DNA of 30,842 bases from an uncultured Bacilli bacterium (GTDB lineage: Bacteria; Bacillota_I; Bacilli_A; RF39; UBA660). Both the position numbers and the translations under genes were made by a program. The stretch lies in NCBI GenBank assembly GCA_910576985.1, contig CAJTLA010000012.1, positions 1 through 30,842 of the forward strand, read 5' to 3'. A model generated the notes under the pieces. It saw nothing but the letters and a program-made list of their open reading frames with translations. It had not been told where the DNA came from and searched no databases. Positions 8,879-17,349 of this stretch are shown here, in pieces (position 1 is the stretch's first letter; each line of letters begins with the position of its first letter).

Positions 8879-9427
8879 ATGTTTAAAAAATTAAAAATAT
8901 TAGATGAAAAAGATCCACACTTACGTATGATCAGTGAAGAAGTAGTATTTCCACTTTCCAAAGAAGACAAACAACGAATTCAGCAAATGATTGATCACCT
9001 AACATATAGCCAAATTGAAGAATACGAAAAAAAATATCATCTACGACCAGGTATGGGACTTGCCTTTCCTCAACTAGGAATTAACAAACGAATTATTGTA
9101 ATTGTTTATGAAGTAGAAGATGGTATATTTGACAACTATGTATTTATCAATCCAAAAATTATTAGTTATTCTAACGAAATGATCGCCGCTGAAGCAGGAG
9201 AAGGATGCCTTAGTGTAAACCGTGAAGTAGAAGGACATGTTGCAAGACATGCCAGAGTAACTGTAGAAGGATTTGACGAAGACGGAAATAAAATCAAAGT
9301 TCGTGCCAGAGAAGATCTAGCACTAGCTTTTCAACACGAAATTGATCATTTGGATGGAATTTTATTTTATGACCATATTAATAAAAAGAAACCATTTTAT
9401 AAAGAACAAGAAATGAGATTAATTTAG
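8879..9427 (+). CDS. def: Peptide deformylase
   Basis: Removes the formyl group from the N-terminal methionine of new proteins, using a divalent metal. All three family motifs are present: GMGLAFPQLG (residues 58-67; Phe replaces the usual Ala), EGCLSV with the metal ligand Cys110, and QHEIDHLDG with His153 and His157. At 182 residues, with an insertion before motif 1, it fits the type II deformylases of Gram-positive bacteria. CGGAG precedes the ATG. The arylsulfotransferase-like gene begins ten bases after its stop, so the two may be co-transcribed although the functions look unrelated. Confidence 0.97.
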   Translation: MFKKLKILDEKDPHLRMISEEVVFPLSKEDKQRIQQMIDHLTYSQIEEYEKKYHLRPGMGLAFPQLGINKRIIVIVYEVEDGIFDNYVFINPKIISYSNEMIAAEAGEGCLSVNREVEGHVARHARVTVEGFDEDGNKIKVRAREDLALAFQHEIDHLDGILFYDHINKKKPFYKEQEMRLI

Positions 9428-9436
9428 GAGGTCAAA

Positions 9437-11368
9437 ATGAAAACAGCATATAAGTTAACAGCGCTAATCATAATTGCTTGCACCTGTTCCATTATAATTT
9501 ATCACTTAGTAGATAAAGTAGAACCAGTAAAAAAGGTGGAAGACATTTTAGTAAAACAAAACAAATTAGAACTATCCTTCATCAGCAATACTAGTGAATA
9601 CACATTAGAAAACCCAAAAGTAATTTTAAACCCATATGGAATATCTCCTCTCTCTGCCCTCATCATTTTTGAAACAAAAGATTTAACAACCCCAACAATT
9701 ACTGTTGTTGGAAAAGACGAAAAAACAACCATCAAAAATACATTTTCACCAGAAAAAAAGCACTACTTACCTGTCTATGGATTGTATGCTGGTACAGAAA
9801 ACAAAATATTATTAACTGCGAATGGCAAAACAACCACATTAACAATCAAAACAGACCCACTCCCAAAAAACTTCATATTGCCACAAAATATTGAAAAAGA
9901 TGAACAACAATTAGGAAATGAACTATATTTCTTTACCCCTTCTTCAGTAGGATATACAGCAGCTTATGACCAAAATGGGGATGTTCGTTTCTATCTAACA
10001 GAAAACTTTCTTTGGGATATCAAAAAATTAAAAAATGGGCATTTGCTTTTAAGTAGTAATCGATTAATCAATCCACCTTATTATACAACTGGATTAGTCG
10101 AAATGGACTTACTTGGAAAAATATACTATGAATACACACTACCAGGCGGATACCATCATGATGTTTACGAAATGAAAGATGGAAACCTACTAATCGCAAC
10201 CGATCAATTTGAAGATGGAACTGTAGAAGATACAATTGTAGAAATGGATCGTGAAACAGGAGAAATCGTAAAAACAATTGACTTAAAAAAAATCCTTTCT
10301 ACCAAAGAAGGACACAATTTGTATACAACAGAATATGACTGGTTTCACAACAATTCTGTATGGTATGATGAAAAAACCAATTCTATTACATTATCTGGAA
10401 GACATCAAGACATTATATTAAACATCAACTATGATACAGAAGAAATCAACTGGATTTTAGGAGATCCTACCAATTGGAGCAAATCATTTCAAAAATACTT
10501 TTTAAAACCAATTGGAGACAATTTTGAATATCAATACGCTCAGCATGCAGCCATGATTTTACCAAACGGTGACTTATTTCTATTTGATAATGGAAACAAT
10601 CGTTCAAAAACAGAAGAAAAAGTAAGCGCTGATGATAACTATAGTCGTGGAGTCATCTACAGAATTGACAATCAGAAAAAAACAGTAGAACAAATATGGG
10701 AATATGGTTCTAAACTGGGTAGCGATTTCTACTCTCCATACATTTCTGATGTTGACTACTTAACAGAAAACCACTATTTAATCTTATCAGGAGGGCATTC
10801 AATTAAAAATGGAAAAGTAAACAATGAGCCAGCTGGTTTAGGACAAGCGGTAGATTCTTTAAATAGTATTTTAGTAGAACTAAAAGATGACCAACCAATC
10901 TTTAAAATGGAACTTCCAACTAACTTTTATAGAAGCGAAAAAATGAATCTTTATGGAAGTGACCAATACAAAATTGGAATGGGATCAAGAATTGGAAACA
11001 TGGGAAAAACCAAAACAGCAGAAAAAAATCCAATAATCATATGGAATAAAGAAGACAAAAAAATATATGATAAATATAATTTACAAATTACCAAGGAAAT
11101 AGATCGATTGGTAGTAAAAGGAACCTTCAAAAAAGAAGATAAAGTCCAAATTATATTGGATAGTTTATTTGATAAAAAAACATACAATATGATCATTTCT
11201 AAAAAACCTTATACTGCTATGTGCATAGATGTGTTTAATGAAGAAGAACAAAAAAATGGAATTACAGTCACAAAATACATTAATGATATTGGTATCAAAG
11301 GAAAATATTATATTTATCTAAAAATCAATGGAACTGTCTATGACATCAATCAATATATTGAATATTAA
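9437..11368 (+). CDS. Arylsulfotransferase (ASST)-like surface protein
   Basis: The 643-residue protein has an uncleaved N-terminal membrane segment (about residues 6-25) and a large extracellular part. An N-terminal beta-sandwich is followed by a beta-propeller of the ASST type, which moves sulfate between phenolic compounds. Motifs in places expected for ASST active-site residues include YHHDVYEMKDG, DWFHNNS (His304), SGRHQDI (Arg322, His323) and AQHAAM (His370). The C-terminal 130 residues are less conserved. GGAGGT lies four bases before the ATG. The family call is good, but sulfotransferase activity on a given substrate is not shown. Gut bacteria with such enzymes may act on phenolic sulfates in the lumen. 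Confidence 0.85.
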   Translation: MKTAYKLTALIIIACTCSIIIYHLVDKVEPVKKVEDILVKQNKLELSFISNTSEYTLENPKVILNPYGISPLSALIIFETKDLTTPTITVVGKDEKTTIKNTFSPEKKHYLPVYGLYAGTENKILLTANGKTTTLTIKTDPLPKNFILPQNIEKDEQQLGNELYFFTPSSVGYTAAYDQNGDVRFYLTENFLWDIKKLKNGHLLLSSNRLINPPYYTTGLVEMDLLGKIYYEYTLPGGYHHDVYEMKDGNLLIATDQFEDGTVEDTIVEMDRETGEIVKTIDLKKILSTKEGHNLYTTEYDWFHNNSVWYDEKTNSITLSGRHQDIILNINYDTEEINWILGDPTNWSKSFQKYFLKPIGDNFEYQYAQHAAMILPNGDLFLFDNGNNRSKTEEKVSADDNYSRGVIYRIDNQKKTVEQIWEYGSKLGSDFYSPYISDVDYLTENHYLILSGGHSIKNGKVNNEPAGLGQAVDSLNSILVELKDDQPIFKMELPTNFYRSEKMNLYGSDQYKIGMGSRIGNMGKTKTAEKNPIIIWNKEDKKIYDKYNLQITKEIDRLVVKGTFKKEDKVQIILDSLFDKKTYNMIISKKPYTAMCIDVFNEEEQKNGITVTKYINDIGIKGKYYIYLKINGTVYDINQYIEY

Positions 11369-11389
11369 GCTGTGAAAACAGCTTTTTTC
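11367..11389 (+). terminator. Terminator after the ASST-like gene
   Basis: AAGCTG and CAGCTT form a six-base stem around TGAAAA, followed by a T run. It overlaps the stop codon. Confidence 0.85.
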
Positions 11390-11433
11390 TATACCCAAAA
11401 ATACATAATAATACTGTCACTTAATTTTACAAT

Positions 11434-11456
11434 AAGTTGTGAAAACAACTTTTTAT
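11434..11456 (+). terminator. Second, similar hairpin between convergent genes
   Basis: AAGTTG and CAACTT pair around TGAAAA, the same loop as the hairpin 67 bases upstream, followed by TTTT. It overlaps the last codons of the minus-strand YlmC gene and may end plus-strand read-through. Confidence 0.6.
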
Positions 11457-11683
11457 AATGCTATTTTTACCAAAATAACATCCTCTCCAATCTTCTCGAT
11501 TTGTGACCATTTAATTCCAATTTCATTTTTATTAGAAAACATCGAAACAAAAAACTTTGACTTTTCTACAATCAATTCAGCCATCTTACCATCCAAATCA
11601 ATAGATACATCAATAATATTCCCAACTTTTTTCCCATCGACTAAATTAACAACATCTTTGTTTTGTAAATCAGATAACCGCAT
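11453..11683 (-). CDS. ylmC: PRC-barrel protein of the YlmC/YmxH family
   Basis: A 76-residue PRC-barrel protein: MRLSDLQNKDVVNLVDGKK, a glycine turn (GNIIDVSIDLDGKMAELIV) and the closing strand IGIKWSQIEKIGEDVILV are typical of YlmC/YmxH. These proteins occur in spore-forming Firmicutes, and ylmC lies next to sigG in Bacillus. Here it is divergent from sigG, which supports the assignment. Its biochemical role is not established. There is no obvious partner in the same transcript. Confidence 0.9.
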   Translation of the reverse strand: MRLSDLQNKDVVNLVDGKKVGNIIDVSIDLDGKMAELIVEKSKFFVSMFSNKNEIGIKWSQIEKIGEDVILVKIAL

Positions 11684-11724
11684 AAAACCACCTACCCTAT
11701 TTTATGCGAAAAAATAAAATTTCT

Positions 11725-11753
11725 GTTTAAAATATGAAAAACTGTTCCATAAA
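11725..11753 (+). promoter_or_regulatory. Putative sigma-F/G-type promoter of sigG
   Basis: GTTTA (11725-11729), 14 bases, then GTTCCATAAA (11744-11753). The same arrangement, with near-identical flanks, precedes spoIIR (23504-23534). Forespore sigma factors recognise a GYATA-like -35 box, so this is a likely forespore promoter. The assignment rests on the match between the two sites. Confidence 0.55.
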
Positions 11754-11773
11754 AAAGTAGAAAGGAGAAGATT

Positions 11774-12550
11774 ATGGCACGTCATAAAGTAGACATTTGT
11801 GGCGTGAATACTGCGAATATTACGGTGTTAAGTAATGAAGAACAAATAGAATTATTAAGAAAACTAAAAGAGGGAGATCCATTTGCCAAAGAAGATTTAA
11901 TTCATGGTAATTTAAAACTGGTACTCTCTATTTTGAAAAAATTCAACAATCGAGTAGATAATATGGATGACTTATTTCAAGTTGGTTGTATTGGATTAAT
12001 CAAAGCCATTGACAATTTTGATCTTTCCCATGAAGTCCGATTTTCCACTTACGCAGTTCCAATGATTCTAGGAGAAATTAAACGTTATTTAAGAGATAAC
12101 AATAGTATCAGAATTGCTAGAAGCATCAAAGATACCGCCTATAAAGCCAATAGAGTCAAAGAGGAATTAACGAATGAACATGGAAAAGAACCAAGCTTAA
12201 AAGACATTGCTCAAAAAATGAATTTGACAGAATTTGAAGTAGGAAACGCTCTAGAATCTATGAAAGAAACCATCAGTATGTTTGAACCAATTTATAATGA
12301 TGGAGGGGATACTATCTTCCTAGCAGATCAATTAGAAGATAAAACCAATCAAGATTTTACCATTGATATTCAAGTTTCTTTAAAAGACGCGTTGGAAAAA
12401 CTCAAAGAAAAAGAACGATACATCATTGAGGAGCGATATCTATTTGGAAAAACCCAAATGGAACTTGCTAATGAAATTGGCATTTCTCAAGCCCAAATTT
12501 CAAGGCTAGAAAAAAGTGGATTGGAAACCATGAAAAAAATAATGAAATAA
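11774..12550 (+). CDS. sigG: Forespore sigma factor SigG
   Basis: The 258-residue product closely follows SigG. The N-terminal segment ARHKVDICGVNT corresponds to the SigG-specific leader. Region 2 has GNLKLVLSILKKFNN, DLFQVGCIGLIKAIDNF and VRFSTYAVPMILGEIKRYLR. The segment SMFEPIYNDGGDTIFLADQL lies in region 3. The region 4 helix-turn-helix is KTQMELANEIGISQAQISRL. SigG drives late forespore genes after engulfment. AAAGGAGAAG precedes the ATG. Together with spoIIR this shows a sporulation programme, or its remains. Confidence 0.96.
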   Translation: MARHKVDICGVNTANITVLSNEEQIELLRKLKEGDPFAKEDLIHGNLKLVLSILKKFNNRVDNMDDLFQVGCIGLIKAIDNFDLSHEVRFSTYAVPMILGEIKRYLRDNNSIRIARSIKDTAYKANRVKEELTNEHGKEPSLKDIAQKMNLTEFEVGNALESMKETISMFEPIYNDGGDTIFLADQLEDKTNQDFTIDIQVSLKDALEKLKEKERYIIEERYLFGKTQMELANEIGISQAQISRLEKSGLETMKKIMK

Positions 12551-12551
12551 A

Positions 12552-12589
12552 AAGCTATTCAATGACCAATTTTGAATAACTTTTTTTTA
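12552..12589 (+). terminator. Terminator after sigG
   Basis: TATTCAA pairs with TTGAATA, extended by flanking AG and CT, followed by eight T. Confidence 0.85.
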
Positions 12590-12704
12590 TTATCTTTATC
12601 AATATGTAATAATTTTATCTATCTTACAAAGAAGTATATTTATAATTCAAACTGTTTATATTAACCTGTAATATAACTTATTAAATCAATAAAAACACAA
12701 TAGT

Positions 12705-12742
12705 AAAAAAACGTTCATTCATTCTTAAAATTCACGTTTTTT
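12705..12742 (-). terminator. Terminator of the large pilin-like gene, usable on both strands
   Basis: AAAAAACGT and ACGTTTTTT form a perfect inverted repeat with A and T flanks, so it can work in both directions. It lies about 90 bases past the stop of the minus-strand gene. Nothing else is seen in 12590-12830. Confidence 0.65.
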
Positions 12743-12830
12743 ATAACAATAGATATATTTAAATATTTTTTATGTCTATAGTTTTCCAATTTTGTTTATG
12801 TGCATTCACAAATCAAATTTATCAAATATT

Positions 12831-15800
12831 TTAGTTTAATATAATTGTTTTTGAGGGCGTTGGTCTCTCTTTATCATTTGCAGCAGATCCTGTATATACT
12901 ATTGTAGCAGTTGTTTGATCTGTTGCCGTTGCTGATACTCTATACAAATAATTCCCCATATTATCTGAAGTATAATCACTCACCCAATATATATACTTTT
13001 CATTAGATGCAAGATGCTCTACATTTGGAGTAGGCTTTTCCTTATCATTTGCAGCTGATCCTGTATATACTCTTGTAACAGTTGATTGGCCTGTTGTTGT
13101 TGCTGATACCCTATATATATATTTATTATACGACCAATATATATAATTTTGATTCACTGTAATACAATTTGGATTTGGAGCAGGCCTTGTTGTATCATTG
13201 ACAGTAGCTCCTGTATATATTTTCTCAGCAGTTGATTGGCCTGTTGCCGTCGCTGATACTCTATATATATATTTGTCATATGACCAATATATATGATTAT
13301 TAGTAGCAGAAAGTGTTAATTTATTTGGAACAGGACTTGTCGTGTCATTGGCAGCTGATCCTGTATACACTTTTGTAGCAGTTGATTGACCCGTCGTTGT
13401 TGCTGATACTCTATATATATATTTATCATACGCCCAATATATATAATTATTATTTACTGTAAGATGATCGGCGCTTGGAGCAGGTCTTGTTGTATCATTG
13501 ACAGTAGTTCCTGTATATATTTTCTCGGCGGTTGATTGTCCTGTCGCTGTTGCTGATATTCTATATATATATTTATCATATGCCCAATATATATAATTAT
13601 TATTTGCCACAAGTGTTAATTTATTTGGTGATGGTCTTGTTGTATCATTTATAGTTGATCCTGTATATATTTTCTCAGCAGTTGCTTGACCTGTTGCTGT
13701 TGCTGATACTCTATACAAATAATTGCCCATATTATCCGAAGTATAATCACTTACCCAATAAGCATACTCCTCATTATTTATAATAATTGTTTTACTTGCT
13801 GATTTTGTAAGCCCATTTACTCCTGTTGCTGTACATGTTACTGTGTGTGTTCCTACTGCTAATGTACTTGTATTTGTTACTGTTGTTGACCCACTCTTAC
13901 ATGTCACACTTCCTGTTCCACTGATACTCCATGTTGGTGTATTAAAGTATGTACTTAATATCGCATTACTTGCTCCTTTTGTTATTGTTACACTTGAAGT
14001 ACTCTTCACTGATATTGTTGGTTTTGTTTTATCTATTTTATATGGCCCAAATGTTTTGGTTACTTTATTTCCTGCATTATCTTCTGTTGTGACAACCACA
14101 TTACTTCCTGTCGTATTACTTGTTAAACTTGTTGGTGATACTGTTGTACTCTTATGTCCTGATAAACTATCTGTTCCATTTGTTACACTAAATGTCACAT
14201 TACTTGTATACCAACTATTGCTTCCCATTGTTCCACTTGGACTTACACTTCCTACTGTTGGATTTGTCACATCTATTTTATACTGTCCACTTGTTTGAGT
14301 TGTACTATTTCCATACTCATCACTTCCCGTTAATTTGATACTATAGATCCCACTTTCATTTAATGGGACATTTGCTTCGGCACTTTTTCCACTCACACTT
14401 ACATTTTGGACTCCTTTTGTTACTCCATCTTTGATTACTTCATATGTAAATGTTTTTAAATTACTATTATCTGTTGCTGTTACTGTTATTGTCTGTTCTT
14501 TTGTCCATATCTCGCTTCCTGCATTACTAAAGTTTAATATTGGTCCTTCTGCTTCTACTACTGTAAACTTTCTATTTACTGTTGTTTCATTTCCTGCCTG
14601 ATCCCTTACTGTATAAGTAATTGTTTGTTCTCCCAATGTTGCTGTCAAACTTCCACTTGTTTCTACTGTTGGTGTCACTCCACTATTATCATTTACTGTA
14701 ATTCCTGTCATTAAATCATACCCTGTTACTTCTGTTATTTTGATCACTGTATTCTCTGGTACTGTTATACTTGGTACTGTGTTATCTAGTTTATAAATTC
14801 CACTACTTACTGTTTTACTATTATTGCTAGAGTCTACTGCTGTTACCTCAATCACATAATTTCCTGTTCCATTATTTAATGTTACTTTTTCTCCATTTGT
14901 GATTGTTTGTTCCTCTCCTCTTACATTATCTTTAATGATTACATAGGTAATACTATTTACTTTGATATTATCTGTTGCTGTTATTGTTACTGTTTTACTT
15001 TTTACAAACGTTTTTTCTTCATTTGGATTAATCACAATCTCAGGCTTTGTTGTATCTGTCACTACAAAAGTCCTTATCTTTTCACTACTATTTCCTAATG
15101 AATCACTTACTGTATATGTTACTTTATAAGTTCCTGGGATTCTTTCCAACGTTCCTGATGTTGCAATATTACTATTATCTATAATCCCATCTATATTATC
15201 TCTTACACTTACTCCTGTAAATATATCATATCCTTCTACTTCTTCTGATTCTAAATTTACTGTAACTGGATCTAATGTAATTACAGGTCCTACCTGATCT
15301 ATCTTATATGTCTTACTTAATGTATTTGTATGATGATTATTATCTGTTACTGTCACTACTACTTCATAAATTCCTGTTTCATTTAAGGTTACTGTTTTTG
15401 TAAGTCCTAACACACTTTCTTTCGATAATGAAGTTCCATCTTTTATAACCTCATATGTAAATCCTGTTACTGTATTTGGTCTTACTCCACTTACAGTAAT
15501 TAAAACCTCTTTTGTTTTCTCATATGTTTCATTTGATTCTGTCATTGTAATCACTGGTGTCATATTTAATATTGCTACTGTTCTTGTTACACTTACTGTT
15601 TTTCCATTACTACTTGTCTCATATTTTATTACATAACTTCCTTCTACTGTTGTATCAATATTTTCTACTATTTCATTATTCTTTTTAATCTCTGTTGTAT
15701 ATTCTAGTACATCTCCACCTTTTGTTCTTGCTACTGCACCTAATTCTTTATATGTACCATTTAATTCTACATAGATAGTATTATCTCCATTTAACGTAAT

Positions 15801-16238
15801 TACTGGATCTTCTTTATTCAAATCTGGTACTTGACCATTTGGATTCTTTGTAATCTCTACATCCTCTTCTTTTCCATTCGCACAATATTCTTTGTTACAA
15901 ATATTATCTATGATGATGTTTCCTTCTCCATCTACATAAATGAATCCATTTCCATCTATTCTTCCACTAATCTTTACAATCTCATCCCGTTTTTTATCAT
16001 TTACCGTTAATAAACTTAATTCTGATCCTTCATAAAAATACTCTCTCGGAGTTAAAAAATCATCATCTGATAAATCTATTCTTACTGCTTCTATAATTCC
16101 ATCAATACTTCTTTCAAATGCAGCTTTTTTAGACTTTCCAATTACATTTAATATAATTGGTGACACAATTAACGCAATCACTCCTATAATAATGATCACC
16201 GCTAATAACTCAATTAAAGTAAAACCTTTCCGTTTCAT
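12831..16238 (-). CDS. Giant prepilin-like protein with Ig-like domains and a C-terminal propeller
   Basis: The product is about 1135 residues, several times longer than a normal pilin. It opens with a prepilin signal and helix, MKRKGFTLIELLAVIIIIG, including the expected Glu after the cleavage site. Next come Ig-like domains: one begins DPVITLNGDNTIYVELNG (DUF5011-like), and several HYR/bacterial-Ig units follow, marked by KTVTLNETGIYEVVVTVTD, YKVTYTVSDSLGNSSEK and YTVRDQAGNETTV. The last 310 residues are six repeats built on YIYRVSATATGQSTAEKIYTG and NNYIYWAYDK, a probable six-bladed beta-propeller. The frame extends to an ATG at 16253, but I start at 16238, where GGAGATG is a good ribosome site. 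A surface filament tip or adhesin is the likely role; ligand unknown. No adjacent pilus-assembly gene is seen. Confidence 0.85.
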   Translation of the reverse strand: MKRKGFTLIELLAVIIIIGVIALIVSPIILNVIGKSKKAAFERSIDGIIEAVRIDLSDDDFLTPREYFYEGSELSLLTVNDKKRDEIVKISGRIDGNGFIYVDGEGNIIIDNICNKEYCANGKEEDVEITKNPNGQVPDLNKEDPVITLNGDNTIYVELNGTYKELGAVARTKGGDVLEYTTEIKKNNEIVENIDTTVEGSYVIKYETSSNGKTVSVTRTVAILNMTPVITMTESNETYEKTKEVLITVSGVRPNTVTGFTYEVIKDGTSLSKESVLGLTKTVTLNETGIYEVVVTVTDNNHHTNTLSKTYKIDQVGPVITLDPVTVNLESEEVEGYDIFTGVSVRDNIDGIIDNSNIATSGTLERIPGTYKVTYTVSDSLGNSSEKIRTFVVTDTTKPEIVINPNEEKTFVKSKTVTITATDNIKVNSITYVIIKDNVRGEEQTITNGEKVTLNNGTGNYVIEVTAVDSSNNSKTVSSGIYKLDNTVPSITVPENTVIKITEVTGYDLMTGITVNDNSGVTPTVETSGSLTATLGEQTITYTVRDQAGNETTVNRKFTVVEAEGPILNFSNAGSEIWTKEQTITVTATDNSNLKTFTYEVIKDGVTKGVQNVSVSGKSAEANVPLNESGIYSIKLTGSDEYGNSTTQTSGQYKIDVTNPTVGSVSPSGTMGSNSWYTSNVTFSVTNGTDSLSGHKSTTVSPTSLTSNTTGSNVVVTTEDNAGNKVTKTFGPYKIDKTKPTISVKSTSSVTITKGASNAILSTYFNTPTWSISGTGSVTCKSGSTTVTNTSTLAVGTHTVTCTATGVNGLTKSASKTIIINNEEYAYWVSDYTSDNMGNYLYRVSATATGQATAEKIYTGSTINDTTRPSPNKLTLVANNNYIYWAYDKYIYRISATATGQSTAEKIYTGTTVNDTTRPAPSADHLTVNNNYIYWAYDKYIYRVSATTTGQSTATKVYTGSAANDTTSPVPNKLTLSATNNHIYWSYDKYIYRVSATATGQSTAEKIYTGATVNDTTRPAPNPNCITVNQNYIYWSYNKYIYRVSATTTGQSTVTRVYTGSAANDKEKPTPNVEHLASNEKYIYWVSDYTSDNMGNYLYRVSATATDQTTATIVYTGSAANDKERPTPSKTIILN
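12834..13772 (-). repeat. Six tandem propeller repeats, mostly 150 bp
   Basis: The motif reading CTGATA.TCTATA recurs at 12931, 13102, 13252, 13402, 13552 and 13702 on the plus strand. Four spacings are exactly 150 bp (50 codons) and one is 171 bp, because one repeat carries a seven-residue insert (SDYTSDNMG). The same insert precedes the first repeat of the array. High nucleotide identity among units suggests recent duplication or gene conversion and a copy number that may vary. Confidence 0.9.
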
Positions 16239-16262
16239 TTTAGCCATCTCCATTCTAAATAT

Positions 16263-16291
16263 ATTATAGTCGAATATAGACTACAATGCAA
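16263..16291 (-). promoter_or_regulatory. Promoter of the giant pilin-like gene
   Basis: On the minus strand TTGCAT (16286-16291), 17 bases, TATAAT (16263-16268). The spacing is ideal for the vegetative sigma factor. It lies about 25 bases before the chosen start. Confidence 0.8.
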
Positions 16292-16374
16292 GTTTTTCTT
16301 TCCTACACTCTATTATGTACTGTCAAACTAAATTTATTCAAAATGGAGCTTGTTTTTTTATAGAATTTTTACTG

Positions 16375-16498
16375 CCCCCCCCCCTGGTTGCTATTTGTTG
16401 TCAAAAAAACTTTTTTCACTTTTATCATTCCTTTACTACACACAGTATAACTTTTTTTTATCAAATTTTGTCATTTTGTAACTATTTAGTTATCTATC
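16375..16498 (-). repeat. Repeated upstream block, copy B, with C10 tract
   Basis: Ten C (16375-16384; G10 in the transcribed orientation), then GGTTGCTATTTGTTG, ACAGTATAACTTTTTTT and TTTTGTAACTATTTAGTT. This matches copy A at 28-160 in content and order. It lies about 85 bases upstream of the -35 box of the giant pilin-like gene. The homopolymer tract differs by one base between copies. Confidence 0.65.
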
Positions 16499-16533
16499 AA
16501 AATAGAACCCTGCTACTACTCAACTATTCACTA

Positions 16534-16560
16534 TAAAAAAAGGCTAAAACTTTTAACCTT
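16534..16560 (-). terminator. Terminator overlapping the end of a gene remnant
   Basis: On the minus strand AAGG...TTTTAGCCTT forms an imperfect stem, followed by seven T. It overlaps the stop codon of the remnant at 16553-16690 and parallels the terminator next to copy A. Confidence 0.6.
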
Positions 16561-16690
16561 GATATCCAAACAATTCTTTATCATCAAAAATATCACGAAT
16601 AGATCCTAATGGATTTATTTTTATACTTGTTTTTATAACACTCATTGATGATGCAAACTCTTTTGCTCCCTCTATGAGTTTGTCAAGAAA
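16553..16690 (-). pseudogene. C-terminal fragment of an unidentified gene
   Basis: An open stretch reads LDKLIEGAKEFASSMSV, then IKTSIKINPLGSIRDIF and DDKELFGYQG before TAA. There is no start codon context; the upstream side joins the end of the ISL3-type remnant. It looks like the 3' end of a gene cut by that insertion. I do not recognise the family. Confidence 0.5.
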
Positions 16691-16715
16691 AGTGGTTCTT
16701 CCTCAAGTTAGTTGA

Positions 16716-17190
16716 ATTATGCTAAAATTTTAAGACGGAGTAAGTCAAAACTTCCACGACCATACATCTTCTTTTTATAACTTTAGTTTTGTTGTTAAAA
16801 CCCTCAATTAGACCATTGCTATAATCATATATTATAGCACTTTTAACTGCTTCAATATCACTTTCAATAAGATTAATAAAACTATTTAGTTTTAAGACAT
16901 TTAATGACTTTTTTTTCAAACCATAAATCTAATTGCTCTGGTTTCTTAGAAAATATGACAAATTTAAACCCCTTTTCTAGTTCAATAAGTTTACTTAATT
17001 TTTCATTTTGATTTAAATAAAAAGTAATATTGTTTTCGTTTTTAATGTTTTCTAAATCATAAAAGAATAACTTTTTAATTTTGCTAACTGCTTGGGCTAT
17101 TGATCACTCAATATATTCACTATTTTGTCCATCTTTTTTGTAATCTTTTATTTTTCGCAACTTCTTTTTCATACAATTCATATATCGGAT
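16716..17190 (-). pseudogene. Decayed ISL3-family transposase
   Basis: The C-terminal signature of ISL3 transposases is spread over several frames. SDIEAVKSAIIYDYSNGLIEGFNNKTKVIKR gives the familiar SNG.EG.NNK.K..KR pattern (split here for length: SDIEAVKSAIIYDYSNGLI and EGFNNKTKVIKR). A frameshift follows, and MYGRGSFDLLRLKILA ends at 16716. Upstream, in another frame, FKFVIFSKKPEQLDLWFEKK fits the preceding linker. In-frame stops and at least two frameshifts show it is dead. GGTTCTTCCTCAAGTT at 16694-16709 may be the terminal repeat. Nothing clear remains in 17191-17313 except a short open piece reading MANPIYELYEKEVAKNKR. Confidence 0.75.
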
Positions 17191-17313
17191 TTGCCATAAG
17201 ATTATCACTTCCTTTATGTTCCATTATAGAAGCAATTTTCTTTTTTACTACTTTTTGAAACTGTATTGTTATATTAAATTTTTTCTATAGATGAGTAGTA
17301 ACTTAAGACCTTC

Positions 17314-17349
17314 AAAAAAAAAGTTATCCACATTACTTATGATAACTTT
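17314..17349 (-). terminator. Terminator of the dnaB-walJ-rlmH operon
   Basis: AAAGTTATC and GATAACTTT form a nine-base stem, followed on the minus strand by a long T run. It overlaps the rlmH stop. Confidence 0.85.

Noticed and set aside
12834..13772. Regular 150-bp repeats as a CRISPR array.
   Set aside because: The units are contiguous, too long, and in frame within one protein as 50-residue blades. No cas gene is present.
13843..14298. A long open frame on the plus strand opposite the Ig-domain region.
   Set aside because: It is antisense to a well-supported gene, and its valine/leucine-rich product mirrors the Thr/Asn-rich codons of the other strand.
17110..17206. A short reading frame (MANPIYELYEKEVAKNKR) with AAAGGAAGTG upstream as a small gene.
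   Set aside because: It is 25 codons long, lies in insertion debris, and the frame continues upstream of the ATG as if it were part of a broken gene.
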